From FEN-299 sp963727765 (lineage in GTDB: Bacteria > Acidobacteriota > Vicinamibacteria > Vicinamibacterales > Fen-181): 64,000 bases of DNA. This document shows, in pieces, positions 53,444 through 63,337 of this stretch; within the stretch, counting starts at the first letter, position 1, and each line of letters starts with the position of its first letter. A program made the position numbers and the translations under genes. The stretch covers positions 186,001-250,000 of the forward strand of contig CAVSGZ010000007.1 in assembly GCA_963727765.1 (NCBI GenBank), given 5' to 3'. Below the pieces are notes generated by a model. That model was not told where the DNA came from. It made no database searches and worked only from the letters and a program-made list of their open reading frames with translations.

Positions 53444-54372
53444 CCCGCCTCGGCGACCGGCGCCTCCGCGTCAGCCGCGTGTTCCGAGCGTGTGACGAGC
53501 GCCACGGCGGGCACGATGATCGCCGCGCCAATGACGATGAAGCGGTCGAGCGACTCCCCGAGGAACGCCCACCCGAGCAGCAGGGCCACCACCGGGTTGA
53601 CGTAGGCGTAGGTGGCCACCTTCGACGTCGGCACGTGTCGCAGCAGCCAGATGTACGACGAGTAGCCGACCCAGGACCCGAAGACGACCAGATACGCGAT
53701 CGCGCCGACGCTCGTGGCATTCCACGTGGCCCGATGGTGCTGCCCGAGCATGAGAGCGGCCGCGACGTTGATGCACCCTGCGCAGAGCATCTGCCAGCCG
53801 CTGGCCACCATCGGGTCGACGGTGATCTTCCAGCGGCGCGACAGCACCGATCCGAACGCCCAGCACAGCGACGAGCCGAGCAGCGCGAGGCAGGCGCCCA
53901 GCTGCATCCACCCCAGCGTGGGTCCGGCGGAGATCCTCGGCCAGAACAGCACGCCGACACCCAGACCGCCCAGCGCGATGCCGGCCGCGCCCGATGCCGT
54001 CACCCTGTCGCCGGTCGGCAGGATGAGTTGCTCCACCAGGAGAAACCAGATGGGGACGATGGCGACCAGGAGCGCCGAGAGGCCGGTCGGCAGAGACAAC
54101 TCGGCCCATGCCAGCACTGAGTTGGACACGCTCAGCAGGAGGAACCCGACGAGTGCCAACTGGCACAAGTGCCGCCTGGAGACGCGCACGCGCCGACCGG
54201 TGACGGCGCAGAAGACGAGCATCAGGGAGCCGGCGACCGAAAACCTCGCACCGGCCATCAGGATCGGCGGCACGCGCTCGACCGCCACACGGATCCCGAG
54301 GTAGGTGGAGCCCCAGAAGACGTAGAGGAGGGCGAAGGCGAGAATGACGGTCGATCGGCGACTGATGGGCAA
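53440..54372 (-). CDS. EamA (DMT) family transporter
   Basis: A ten-span protein with two EamA repeats, beginning ILAFALLYVFWGSTYLGIRVAVERVPP and, in the second half, CWAFGSVLSRRWKI. The family is a drug/metabolite transporter, often YedA-like exporters of amino acids or metabolites. The start is uncertain. A TTG at 54372 is the nearest to the first span, with an AGAGG just ahead that is too close. The open frame extends upstream to 54654, but that part is shadow sequence. Confidence 0.82.
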   Translation of the reverse strand: MPISRRSTVILAFALLYVFWGSTYLGIRVAVERVPPILMAGARFSVAGSLMLVFCAVTGRRVRVSRRHLCQLALVGFLLLSVSNSVLAWAELSLPTGLSALLVAIVPIWFLLVEQLILPTGDRVTASGAAGIALGGLGVGVLFWPRISAGPTLGWMQLGACLALLGSSLCWAFGSVLSRRWKITVDPMVASGWQMLCAGCINVAAALMLGQHHRATWNATSVGAIAYLVVFGSWVGYSSYIWLLRHVPTSKVATYAYVNPVVALLLGWAFLGESLDRFIVIGAAIIVPAVALVTRSEHAADAEAPVAEAG

Positions 54373-54530
54373 CCTCTGCGTCAGTCTATACGATCGGCAC
54401 GGCGGCGGTCGCCTCCGGCAGCGACCATCGGGACGGGCGAAGAAATAGCGACACGCCAGAGGCCAGACTTTCTTCGGGCTCCCGTCGTCATAAGAAGTAA
54501 CGAGCGTAAAGAGCCTCGCTCCTCCCTTGA

Positions 54531-54561
54531 AGGACCCTCCGAGCCAGGGTCCTTTTTTTTT
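54531..54561 (+). terminator. strong intrinsic terminator without an upstream plus-strand protein gene
   Basis: AGGACCCT, seven-base loop, AGGGTCCT, then nine T residues: a textbook Rho-independent terminator on the plus strand. The nearest upstream plus-strand gene ends at 52052, with two minus-strand genes in between. It therefore probably ends a small RNA made from about 54390 onward, or is a leader terminator ahead of the molybdoenzyme genes. No protein gene is seen in the 343-bp gap 54373-54715. Confidence 0.75.
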
Positions 54562-54601
54562 GCCTGCCTTCCTCCATCCCGCAGTCCGGCTCCCGCACAG
54601 G

Positions 54602-54630
54602 TTGACAAATCCCGGCCGGGGTTCGACACT
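54602..54630 (+). promoter_or_regulatory. possible promoter of the isoquinoline-oxidoreductase-type operon
   Basis: A perfect -35 hexamer TTGACA at 54602-54607, 17 bp, then GACACT at 54625-54630, a poor -10. It lies downstream of the intrinsic terminator and about 86 bp ahead of the ATG at 54716. Confidence 0.4.
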
Positions 54631-54715
54631 GCATCGACGTCGCGGCGGCCTCATGGCCGAGCCGGCTCCTCACGCGGGATGACCACCGGCGGAAGCCGGT
54701 CTTCCGGGAGAAGAC

Positions 54716-55195
54716 ATGATGCGGGTCGTGTCATTCACGTTGAACGGCAAGCCGACCAGCTTGACCGTGGACGAAACCAGGCCGCTGCTCTGGGTGCTCC
54801 GCGACGATCTTGGTCTCACCGGCAGCAAGTTCGGTTGCGGCGAGGGTGCGTGTGGGGCCTGTACCGTGGTCGTCGACAACAAGGCGACTTGCTCGTGCGT
54901 CACCGAGGTCGGTGATGTCCAGGGCAAGCGCGTCCTGACGATCGAGGGGCTGGCGAAGGACGGCCGGCTGCACGCGATCCAGCAGGCGTTCATCGACCAC
55001 GCGGCCTACCAGTGCGGCTACTGCACGCCAGGCATGATCATGGGCGCGTACGCGATGCTGCTGGCCAACCCGAAGGCCACGCGCGCCGACATCGTCAGGC
55101 AGCTCGACTCCCACCTGTGCCGGTGCGGCGCGCACGTCAGGATCGTCGAGGCCGTTGAAGCCGCGGCCGGTGCGACGAAAGGGGGCGCGCGATGA
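54716..55195 (+). CDS. [2Fe-2S] subunit of an isoquinoline 1-oxidoreductase-type molybdoenzyme
   Basis: A 159-residue protein with two [2Fe-2S] domains. The plant-type cluster is CGEGACGACTVVVDN. The all-helical cluster is CGYCTPGMIM plus CRCGAHVRI. It carries electrons from the Mo site of the next subunit, as in IorA or the small subunit of the xanthine oxidase family. The ribosome site is GGGAGAAG. Its end overlaps the start of the large subunit by four bases. Confidence 0.93.
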   Translation: MMRVVSFTLNGKPTSLTVDETRPLLWVLRDDLGLTGSKFGCGEGACGACTVVVDNKATCSCVTEVGDVQGKRVLTIEGLAKDGRLHAIQQAFIDHAAYQCGYCTPGMIMGAYAMLLANPKATRADIVRQLDSHLCRCGAHVRIVEAVEAAAGATKGGAR

Positions 55196-57366
55196 AGCCC
55201 GATGGGACCGACCTCGACCGTGACCAGGAACTGGTAGTGGACGGCCCGACGACGTTCCCGGTCAACCGCCGGGACTTCGTCAAGCTGACGGCCACCGGCC
55301 TGCTCGTGCTGTTCGCCGTCGACGGGACCGGCGAGGGCCAGGAGACGGCCCGGCTCCCGATGGGCCGCCAGGGCTACCCGACCGACGTCAACGCCTACCT
55401 GCACATCGGCGTTGACGGCAAGGTGACCTGCCTGGTGGGCAAGATCGAGATGGGCCAGGGCGTGATGACGTCGCTGCCGCAGCTGCTCGCCGAGGAGCTC
55501 GACGTGGCGCTGGCCTCGGTGGACATCGTGATGGGCGACACCGACCTGTGCCCGTGGGACATGGGGACGTTCGGGTCGCTCAGCGTCCGCCAGTTCGGGC
55601 CGGTGTTGCGCCAGGCGGCCGCCGATGCGCGGGCGATGCTGCTGCAGATCGCCTCCGAGCGCCTGCAGGCGCCGGTCGACCGGCTGAAGGTGAAGGCCGG
55701 CGTCGTCAGCGACGCCGCCGACCCGAAGAAGTCGGTCACTTACGGCCAGCTGACCGCAGGCCAGCGGATCGAGCGCAAGGCGGACGGCAAAGCCCCGCTG
55801 AAGAGTGTGGCGTCCTACACGATCGTCGGCAAGTCCGCCAGGCGGCGCGACGGCGCCGACAAGGTGACCGGCAAGGCGCAGTTCGCCGGGGACATCGTCC
55901 CGCCCGGCGGCGTGCTTCACGCGCGGATCCTCAGACCGCCGGCCCACGGGGCGACGCTCGAGCACGTCGATACGTCGGCCGCCGAGAAGCAGCCGGGCGT
56001 CCAGGTGGTTCGCGACGGGGACCTCATCGCCGTGCTGCACGCGCACCGCGACGAGGCTGACAAGGCCCTCGGCCTGGTTCATACCGAGTGGACGCGCCAC
56101 GACCCGCCGTTTGGCGACAGGACGATGTACGACCACTTCCTGAAGACGGCAGGCCCGGCCACGACCGTCGCCGAAGGCGGCAGCCTTGCCGACGGCGAGA
56201 AGGCGGTGCTGGCGGTTGTCGAGGGGACCTACTACGACAGCTACGTCGCGCACGCGCCGATGGAGCCGCACGCGGCCGTGGCGGCGATGGAGAACGGGAA
56301 GCTCACCGTGTGGGCCGGGACCCAGACGCCGTTCCCGGTGAAGAACCAGCTGATGCAGGCGCTCAAGCTGCCTGCCGACAAGGTCCGCGTCATCACGCCG
56401 TTTGTCGGCGGAGGGTTCGGCGGCAAGTCGGCATCGCGCCAGGCCATCGAGGCGGCGCGGCTGGCGATGCTGACGGGCAAGCCTGTGCGCGTCGTGTTCA
56501 GCCGGGAGGAGGAGTTCTTCTACGACACGTTCCGCCCCGCGTCGATCGTCAAGATCCGCGCCGGCATCACGTCGCAGAGGACGCTCGCGCTGTGGGATTA
56601 CCTGGTCTACTGCGCCGGAGAGCGTGGCGCGGCGCAGTTCTACAACATTCCGAATCACCGGACCGCCTGGACCGGCGGCTGGAGCGGCAGCGCGGGCGCG
56701 CTGCATCCATTCGCCATCGGGCCATGGCGCGCGCCGGGCGCGAGCAGCAACGCGTTCGGACGTGAGTCGCACATCGACCTCATGGCCACGCGGGCGCTGC
56801 TGGACCCGGTGGAGTTCCGGCTGAGGAACCTGACCGACACGCGGATGATCCGCGTGCTCAACGCCGGCGCGAAGAAGTTCGGCTGGAGCCCGAAGACGGC
56901 CCCGAGCGCGCGCGGCGTCGGCGTCGCGCTCGGCGTCGACGCCGGCACCTACGTGGCGGTGTTTGCCGAAGTGGCCGTCGACAAGGCCACGGGAGCGGTG
57001 GCGGTCAAGCGCCTGGCCTGCGCCCAGGAAATGGGGGCCGTCGTGAACCCCGATGGGGCGCTGCAGCAGATCGAAGGGTCGCTGACGATGGGGCTGGGCT
57101 ACACGCTGAGCGAGGAGGTGCACTTTAGCGGCGGAGAAGTGCTCGACAACAGCTTCGCGACATACCAACTGCCGCGGTTCTCGCAGGTGCCGAAGATCGA
57201 GGCGGTGATCCTCGATGCGCCGGACACGCCCTCGCAGGGGGGCGGCGAGCCGGCCATCGTCCCGGTCGGTGCGGCCGTGGCGAATGCCATCTTCGACGCC
57301 GTGGGGGCGCGCGTGAACCGGATGCCGATGACGCCCGAACGGGTCAAAGCGGCGATGAAGGGATAG
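55192..57366 (+). CDS. molybdopterin-binding large subunit, isoquinoline 1-oxidoreductase/aldehyde dehydrogenase type
   Basis: A 724-residue xanthine-oxidase-family large subunit with a Tat-like signal (NRRDFVKLTATG), so the enzyme probably works in the periplasm. Motifs are KIEMGQGVMTSLPQLLAEEL, VTPFVGGGFGGKS-type (ITPFVGGGFGGK) and the C-terminal GGGEPAIVPVGAAVANAIFDAVG, where Glu is the expected catalytic residue. It has the two-domain IorB layout, without FAD. It hydroxylates N-heterocycles or oxidises aldehydes. No cytochrome or maturation chaperone gene follows. Confidence 0.92.
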   Translation: MKPDGTDLDRDQELVVDGPTTFPVNRRDFVKLTATGLLVLFAVDGTGEGQETARLPMGRQGYPTDVNAYLHIGVDGKVTCLVGKIEMGQGVMTSLPQLLAEELDVALASVDIVMGDTDLCPWDMGTFGSLSVRQFGPVLRQAAADARAMLLQIASERLQAPVDRLKVKAGVVSDAADPKKSVTYGQLTAGQRIERKADGKAPLKSVASYTIVGKSARRRDGADKVTGKAQFAGDIVPPGGVLHARILRPPAHGATLEHVDTSAAEKQPGVQVVRDGDLIAVLHAHRDEADKALGLVHTEWTRHDPPFGDRTMYDHFLKTAGPATTVAEGGSLADGEKAVLAVVEGTYYDSYVAHAPMEPHAAVAAMENGKLTVWAGTQTPFPVKNQLMQALKLPADKVRVITPFVGGGFGGKSASRQAIEAARLAMLTGKPVRVVFSREEEFFYDTFRPASIVKIRAGITSQRTLALWDYLVYCAGERGAAQFYNIPNHRTAWTGGWSGSAGALHPFAIGPWRAPGASSNAFGRESHIDLMATRALLDPVEFRLRNLTDTRMIRVLNAGAKKFGWSPKTAPSARGVGVALGVDAGTYVAVFAEVAVDKATGAVAVKRLACAQEMGAVVNPDGALQQIEGSLTMGLGYTLSEEVHFSGGEVLDNSFATYQLPRFSQVPKIEAVILDAPDTPSQGGGEPAIVPVGAAVANAIFDAVGARVNRMPMTPERVKAAMKG

Positions 57367-57373
57367 CGAGTCG

Positions 57374-59938
57374 TTGCCCACCCTCGGCGATCTGCTTCCG
57401 GCTGTCTACGAGGCGTCGAGCGACACGCTGCTGGGGCGGTTTCTCGACTATGCGGCTGGCAGGGGACTGACGCTCTACCCGGCGCAGGAAGAGGCGACGC
57501 TCGAGTTGCTGGAGGAAAAGAACGTCATCCTCCACACGCCCACCGGGTCGGGCAAGTCGCTGGTCGCCTCGGCCATGCTGTTCGCCTCGCTGGCGCGCGG
57601 TCAGCGGGCGGTCTACACCTGTCCCATCAAGGCGCTGGTCAACGAGAAGTGGATGGCGCTCTGCCGCGAGTTCGGCCCCGACCATGTCGGCCTCGCGACG
57701 GGCGACGCCTCGGTGAACCGCGACGCGCCCATCCTGTGCTGCACCGCCGAAGTCCTCGCGAACATGGCGCTCCGACAGGGCGGGGCCACCCCGGTGGACA
57801 ACGTCGTCATGGACGAGTTCCACTGGTACGCCGACCGCGACCGCGGCGTGGCCTGGCAGGTGCCGCTGCTGACGCTGCCGCACACGCGCTTCCTGCTCCT
57901 GTCGGCGACGCTTGGGGACACCACGTTCTTCGAGCAGGCGCTGACCTCTCTCAACGGACGGCCGAGCGTGACCGTCAAGGCGACAGACCGGCCGGTGCCG
58001 CTGGAGTTCGCCTACGCTGAAATTCCGCTCGCGCACACGATCGAGAAGCTGGTCGACGAGGAGAAGGCACCGGTCTACGTCGTGCACTTTACGCAGGCCG
58101 AGGCGGCTGGCAGCTCGCAGGACTTCACCAGCCTGAAGATCTGCAGCCGCGAGGAGAAGGCGGCGCTCGCGGAGATCGTCGCCGATTTCGAGTTCACGAG
58201 CCCCTACGGCAGCGAGATCCGCAAGTGGCTCCGGCACGGGATCGGCCTGCACCACGCCGGCCTGCTGCCCAGGTACCGCGTGCTCGTGGAGCAGCTCGCG
58301 CAGCAGGGCCTCCTCAAGATCATCTGCGGCACAGACACGCTCGGTGTCGGCATCAACGTGCCGATCCGCACCGTGCTGTTCACGCGGCTCTGCAAGTACG
58401 ACGGGCGCAAGACCGCGCACCTCAGCGCGCGCGACTTCCACCAGATCGCGGGGCGGGCCGGTCGCAAGGGGTTCGACACCCGCGGGTTCGTCATTGTCCA
58501 GGCGCCGGAGCACGTCATCGAGAACATGCGGCTGGCCGAGCGGGCGGCGAAGGAAGGCCGGAAGTTCGTCAGGCGGAAGCCGCCCGAGCACAACTTCGTC
58601 AACTGGGACATCGGGACCTTCAAGCGGTTGATCGGCGCGCAGCCCGAGCCGCTGACATCCAGGTTCCAGGTGTCGCACGGCATGCTGCTCAACGTGCTCA
58701 GCCGCCCGGGCGACGGCTGCGGCGCGATGCGACAGCTGATCCGGGACTGCCACGAACCGGAGGCGGCCAGGCGCGGGCACCGGCGGCGCGCATGGCAGCT
58801 GTTCCGCAGCCTGGTGGCGCGCCACATCGTCGAGTTCATCCCGGAGACGGAAGCGGGCGCCAGTCTCAGGGTCAACGTGGAGCTGCAGGACGACTTCTCC
58901 ATGGACCAGACCCTCTCGCTCTACCTGCTCGAGACGCTCCCGCTCCTCGACCGGGACTCGCCCGGCTACGGCCTCGACCTGCTCACGCTGGTCGAGTCCA
59001 TCCTCGAGAACCCGGAGGTGATCCTCCGGCGGCAGTTGGACCGGATCAAGGACCGGGCGGTCGCGCAGATGAAGGCCGACGGCGTGGAGTACGAGCAGCG
59101 GATGGAGGAACTCGAGAAACTCGAGTATCCGAAACCGCTGAGCGACTTCGTCTACGCCACCTTCAACGCCTTCGCCGACCGGCACCCGTGGGTGGGCGAG
59201 GAGAACATCCGGCCGAAGTCGATCGCGCGCGAGATGTTCGAGAGCTACCTGTCGTTCGCGGAGTACATCCTTGAATACGACCTCGAGCGCGTCGAGGGGC
59301 TGCTGCTCCGGCACCTGAACAGCGTGTACAAGGTGCTCAGCCAGACGGTGCCCGACGGGGCGAAGACCGACGAGGTCTTCGAGATGGAGTGGTACCTTCG
59401 CACGCTGCTCGGTCAGGTGGATTCGAGCTTGGCCGACGAGTGGGAACGGATGCGCGACCCTGGCTACCAGCCCTTTGCGCGCGCGGCGGCGGACGGCTCC
59501 GCCGACTTACGCCCACCGGGCGCGGAGGCGCTCGAGGCGGATGTGACGCGCGACGCGAAGACGTTCACGGCGGCCATCCGAGCCCGCGTCTTCACGTTCC
59601 TGCGGGCCTGGTCCACCGGCGACATGGCGGCGGCGCTGGCGGTTCTCGACGGCCTGCAGGACGGGGAAGGGCAGAACTGGACGGCCGACCGGCTGAAGCA
59701 GGCGTTGGAGGCGTACCGCGTCGAGCACGAGCGCCTGCGGCTCGACCCCGAGGCGAGGAACGTGCGGCACACCCACGTCGCCGCCGCGCCCGATGCCCGG
59801 TCGTGGCGGGTAGAGCAGATGCTGGTCGACCCTGAGATGGAGAACGACTGGGTCGCCGAGTTCGAGGTCGATCTCGAAGAGTCCCGCGCCGCCAGCCAGC
59901 CGATCCTGCGGCTCAGCCGGCTCGGCGCCCTGGCCTGA
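57374..59938 (+). CDS. Ski2-like DExH-box helicase
   Basis: An 854-residue superfamily 2 helicase starting at a TTG at 57374, seven bases after the upstream stop and with AAGGGAT ahead. No better start exists. Motifs are Walker A TPTGSGKS (residues 55-62), DEFH in MDEFHWYADRD, SATL, GIGLHHAGLLPRYR and QIAGRAGRKGFD. A long helical C-terminal region follows. The HHAG and QxxGRAGR forms are those of Ski2/Mtr4-like helicases, suggesting RNA unwinding or decay; a DNA role is not excluded. Confidence 0.9.
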   Translation: MPTLGDLLPAVYEASSDTLLGRFLDYAAGRGLTLYPAQEEATLELLEEKNVILHTPTGSGKSLVASAMLFASLARGQRAVYTCPIKALVNEKWMALCREFGPDHVGLATGDASVNRDAPILCCTAEVLANMALRQGGATPVDNVVMDEFHWYADRDRGVAWQVPLLTLPHTRFLLLSATLGDTTFFEQALTSLNGRPSVTVKATDRPVPLEFAYAEIPLAHTIEKLVDEEKAPVYVVHFTQAEAAGSSQDFTSLKICSREEKAALAEIVADFEFTSPYGSEIRKWLRHGIGLHHAGLLPRYRVLVEQLAQQGLLKIICGTDTLGVGINVPIRTVLFTRLCKYDGRKTAHLSARDFHQIAGRAGRKGFDTRGFVIVQAPEHVIENMRLAERAAKEGRKFVRRKPPEHNFVNWDIGTFKRLIGAQPEPLTSRFQVSHGMLLNVLSRPGDGCGAMRQLIRDCHEPEAARRGHRRRAWQLFRSLVARHIVEFIPETEAGASLRVNVELQDDFSMDQTLSLYLLETLPLLDRDSPGYGLDLLTLVESILENPEVILRRQLDRIKDRAVAQMKADGVEYEQRMEELEKLEYPKPLSDFVYATFNAFADRHPWVGEENIRPKSIAREMFESYLSFAEYILEYDLERVEGLLLRHLNSVYKVLSQTVPDGAKTDEVFEMEWYLRTLLGQVDSSLADEWERMRDPGYQPFARAAADGSADLRPPGAEALEADVTRDAKTFTAAIRARVFTFLRAWSTGDMAAALAVLDGLQDGEGQNWTADRLKQALEAYRVEHERLRLDPEARNVRHTHVAAAPDARSWRVEQMLVDPEMENDWVAEFEVDLEESRAASQPILRLSRLGALA

Positions 59939-60001
59939 AGACGGCCCAGCTGGACCGTTGCGCACCGGAGCCAGGCCCGGATTCTCCAACTGATCTCGGG
60001 T

Positions 60002-60009
60002 GCTACAAT
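60002..60009 (+). promoter_or_regulatory. extended -10-like box upstream of the second radical SAM gene
   Basis: TGCTACAAT (TGn plus TACAAT) occurs about 120 bp ahead of the ATG at 60128. The GCTACAAT core matches that at 34481-34488. No good -35 was found; the 189-bp gap holds no gene. Confidence 0.35.
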
Positions 60010-60127
60010 CGATCGACGAGCCTGTGGCGGCCATCCCGCGTGGGTGAAGTGAGTTGGTGCCAGGACATGGCCGTGGTTCACGCTGCCGCGTTTCTGCCGG
60101 CTGTCGGAACCGAGCAGAGGAGGCGCC

Positions 60128-61441
60128 ATGCCCGTAGCACCGTACGTCGCCGCATCGTCCGACTCCGAGTCCGACCCCAACCGCATCAGCGACGCGTTGC
60201 GGGAACGCCTGCAAGCCGCCGCTCCCCGCGCGCGGCTCGCGCTGGTCAGCACGCCGCTCAGCCTTCCCGATCCGGTGTTTCCGCAATATCCCGACAAGCT
60301 GGGAGACATCGAGCCGCCCAAGAAGTACATGCCGCGGCCTGGGCACAACTACCGCACGCGCGCGTCGGCGCCGTATATTGCCGGGGCCCTGCGAGGCTGG
60401 CTGTATCCCTACGTGAAGTCGCGGGTGCTGCCGGGGCCGTTCCACCCGATCATCTGCTACCTGTTCACCGAGTGGAAGTGCAACCTCGACTGCCACTACT
60501 GCTATTCGTTCGACAACCGCGTGAAGGGGATGACCGAGGACACGGCGCGCCGCGCCATCGACTGGCTCGAGGAGACCGGCTGCCGCGTGCTCGCGCTGAT
60601 GGGCGGGGAAGTGCTGCTTCGGCCGGCCTTCGTGCACAAGGTGGTGTACTACGCCGCGAAGAAGGGGTTCTGGGTCTACGTGCCAACCAACGGCCGGCTG
60701 ATGCGGCCCGAGGTGATCGATCGCCTGGGGGACGCCGGCGTCGCGACGGTCAACCTGGCCGTCGACGTGGTGGAGGAGCAGGAGGGACTGCCCAAGGCGC
60801 TGGCGCCGATTCGGCCCTGGTTCGACTACCTGATCAAGAAACAGTACGTCTACGACTTCTCGGTGTTCTTCAACATCAACATCACGCGCGTGAACATGGA
60901 CGACGTGAGGCGGCTCACTGAGATCGCGCACGACTGCGGCATCGCGACCGACTATCACATCAACGAGGCGCCGTACCTCGAGCAGGAGCACTTCCAGCAC
61001 GCGACGCTGAACCGGACGCACATCCGTGAGGAAGACTGGCCGGCGGTGGACGGGGTGATCGACTGGCTGGTCGAGAAGTACCGGTCAGGCTACAAGATGG
61101 TCAACTCGGCGAATCGGCTGATCGAAATGAAGGCGTTCATGCGCGACCAGGTCGAGCCGTGGGACTGCCGCGCCGGTCAGAACTCGATCGTCATCCGGAC
61201 CGATGGCACGCTGGCGCCCTGCTTCCCGATGTACTCCGCGACGGAGGACTGGGGAGTCGTCGGCGCGCCGCGCTTCAACGTCAAGGAGCTCGACGAGATG
61301 AAGGTGACGTGTCAGAAGCACTGCTTCTCGACGCTCAATCACAATCTCGCATACTGCTACAAGGCCAGCCGCGCCATCAGGTGGGTACTCAAGCAGGCGG
61401 CGCACGGCTTCCAGGGAACCCGCGGCGGATTCGACGGCTGA
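60128..61441 (+). CDS. radical SAM protein with SPASM-like domain
   Basis: A 437-residue protein. The radical SAM motif is C118, C122, C125 (CNLDCHYC), with LALMGGEVLLRP as the glycine motif. The C-terminal half has WDCRAGQNSIVIRTDGTLAPCFPMY and CQKHCFSTLNHNLAYC, an auxiliary-cluster region. It starts after a GAGGAGGC ribosome site. The N-terminal 110 residues are an extra helical segment not usual for the core fold. The substrate is unknown; it is not closely similar to the radical SAM gene at 33324-34334. Confidence 0.87.
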   Translation: MPVAPYVAASSDSESDPNRISDALRERLQAAAPRARLALVSTPLSLPDPVFPQYPDKLGDIEPPKKYMPRPGHNYRTRASAPYIAGALRGWLYPYVKSRVLPGPFHPIICYLFTEWKCNLDCHYCYSFDNRVKGMTEDTARRAIDWLEETGCRVLALMGGEVLLRPAFVHKVVYYAAKKGFWVYVPTNGRLMRPEVIDRLGDAGVATVNLAVDVVEEQEGLPKALAPIRPWFDYLIKKQYVYDFSVFFNINITRVNMDDVRRLTEIAHDCGIATDYHINEAPYLEQEHFQHATLNRTHIREEDWPAVDGVIDWLVEKYRSGYKMVNSANRLIEMKAFMRDQVEPWDCRAGQNSIVIRTDGTLAPCFPMYSATEDWGVVGAPRFNVKELDEMKVTCQKHCFSTLNHNLAYCYKASRAIRWVLKQAAHGFQGTRGGFDG

Positions 61442-61485
61442 GGGCCGGCAGTGGAGGCGAGAGCCGTTCTGAATCCGACACGCCT

Positions 61486-62952
61486 CTACGCCTGAATCCG
61501 CGAAGTGTAGGCCGCTCGACGGGCGGTGACCACGGTACGCACGGCCATCCGTGCGGTTTCGGACTCCGAGCCCATGATCGTCAGCAGGGAGAACCAGAGG
61601 CCGACCGCCAGGAGCCATGTCGGCAGCGCGAGAGGGGCGACATACAGCAACAGGAAGCCCGCCGACGCGAACACGACCAGCCGGCGCAGGGGCTCGCTCC
61701 GAGACAGGCTCGCGAACGGCAGCAACCAGACGAAGTACCACGGCTGCAGGTTCGGAGAGAACACGATCACCATCAGCAGCAGCGCGCGCAGCGAGTGCTC
61801 CACGACATCCTGCCGCGTCGCGGTGCGCCGTCCGGCCGAGATCACGAACGCCGCCACCCCAACGATCGAGAGCGTCCAGTAGATCCGGTAGGTGTCGAGC
61901 GCGGCCGCCGGTCCCGCGAGGCTGGCCGTGGCGAACAGCAGGGCGGGTACGCTGTTGGACAGCCGCTTCGCCACGTCGGCTCCCCGGAGGGGCGCGTCGA
62001 TGGCCAGCAGGAGACTCGGCGTCACCCACAGCGCGATGCCCACCAGCGCGACCCCGAGGACGCACGCCGCCGCGTAGTACCGGTCGCGCAGCCGCGGCAT
62101 CCGCCGGACCGCGAGGAAGAAGAGTACGGGCGCCACCGCCGACTTCACCAGCATCCCCACGGCCAGGCTGAACGCGGACAGGTTGGCGCGATTCCTGTAC
62201 AGCAGCGCGACGGCGAGAAATGCGAAGACCACCATCACCCCGTCGTTGTGGCCCTGGCCCGCCACCTCCCACAGGAAGAGCGGGTTGACGAGCGTGATGA
62301 CGAGCGCAGCGGGAAGCTCCGCCTCTGGCAGCGCCGCCTCGCAGGCACGATACGCGACGATGAGCGCCGACCATGCCGTCAGCAGCGACAGCAGCTTGTA
62401 GAGCAGCAGCGACGACCACACCGCTCCAGTCACCGTCGACAGCCAGAAGATGGCGAGGCTCGTCGGGCCGTAGACACTGGGGCTGCTCCGCCACTGGCGT
62501 GAGACCAGGGCACGGAACGGGTCGCCGAGTGGCAGGGCTTGGGGACCCAGCTGGCCAGGGTTGAGCCCGAGATGCATCATGCGCCCGTACGCCATGTACG
62601 AAAACACGTCGTTGGAGGTGAGCGGCAGAGCCAGCGCCGCCACGGCCGCGAGCGCCAGCGACCACGCGAACACCTGGCGGCGGGCTTCGAGCGGCGGCGG
62701 TTCGAACCACAACCTCATGTAGGCCCAGACCACAGCGGCGAGCGCCGGCGCCATCAGCACGTGGAGAACGATATCGGGGCGCGACGGCAGCTTCGGCGCG
62801 TCCGGCGCAATTGAGCCGGTCCACCACGCGCGGAACGCGGCGAGGACGCCGAGCCAGAGAAACCCCGCCGCGACCGTCACCAGTCGATGACGCCAGCGTT
62901 CGGACGATGGAGTGATGAGGTCGTTCACTTGTACCGGAAACGGATGACTCAT
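61486..62952 (-). CDS. polyprenol-phosphate-mannose-dependent glycosyltransferase-like membrane protein (MptB/GT87 type)
   Basis: A 488-residue protein with twelve or so membrane spans. The ATG at 62952 starts MSHPFPVQVNDL; an upstream extension is shadow. The first large outer loop has LTSNDVFSYMAYGRMMHLGLNP, the acidic site expected for enzymes using polyprenyl-phosphate sugars (MptA/MptB-like), then YGPTSLAIFWL. It probably adds mannose or another hexose to an envelope glycan or lipid. The ribosome site is weak. Confidence 0.82.
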   Translation of the reverse strand: MSHPFPVQVNDLITPSSERWRHRLVTVAAGFLWLGVLAAFRAWWTGSIAPDAPKLPSRPDIVLHVLMAPALAAVVWAYMRLWFEPPPLEARRQVFAWSLALAAVAALALPLTSNDVFSYMAYGRMMHLGLNPGQLGPQALPLGDPFRALVSRQWRSSPSVYGPTSLAIFWLSTVTGAVWSSLLLYKLLSLLTAWSALIVAYRACEAALPEAELPAALVITLVNPLFLWEVAGQGHNDGVMVVFAFLAVALLYRNRANLSAFSLAVGMLVKSAVAPVLFFLAVRRMPRLRDRYYAAACVLGVALVGIALWVTPSLLLAIDAPLRGADVAKRLSNSVPALLFATASLAGPAAALDTYRIYWTLSIVGVAAFVISAGRRTATRQDVVEHSLRALLLMVIVFSPNLQPWYFVWLLPFASLSRSEPLRRLVVFASAGFLLLYVAPLALPTWLLAVGLWFSLLTIMGSESETARMAVRTVVTARRAAYTSRIQA

Positions 62953-63272
62953 GCCGGAATCTTTGGTCGGCCAGACGCTCACAACGACGGGCGAGGTCGG
63001 ACACGGTCGAGGATGCAGTCGAAGCTCCCAACCTGGGACGGACACAACCGTCCTAGTCCCAGGACGTAATTCGAATCCCATCCACGGATACGCAAGGACT
63101 GAGCCAGGGGCACTGGAGGCTTCGAGGCCGTGACGGAATCCGCAGTCGAGCTTCTGCTACTTCGAGGGGCGCCCCGTCGACAAGCTCAGGGTCGTTCCGA
63201 GCACGGTCGAGGGACGAACGCGGCGGCGTTGCGGCAGACCAGGCGGCTAATATCCTGCCCCCGGAGGTGACC

Positions 63273-63289
63273 TATGGTTGCGGGGCCAG
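63273..63289. repeat. 17-bp direct copy of the initiator tRNA 3' end
   Basis: The 17 bases are identical to 63397-63413, the acceptor end and encoded CCA of the tRNA gene. The copies are 124 bp apart in direct orientation, like attachment-site duplications at tRNA genes. The rest of 62953-63398 holds no gene. It contains two GCTCAGGGT-type repeats (63176-63192, 63303-63319). Confidence 0.55.
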
Positions 63290-63337
63290 CTCGGCAACGC
63301 CCTTCGACAGGCTCAGGGTGGTTGCCGGCAACAGGAT

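Noticed and set aside
57344..59314. A 656-residue minus-strand frame.
   Set aside because: Antisense to the Ski2-like helicase, whose motifs are unmistakable.
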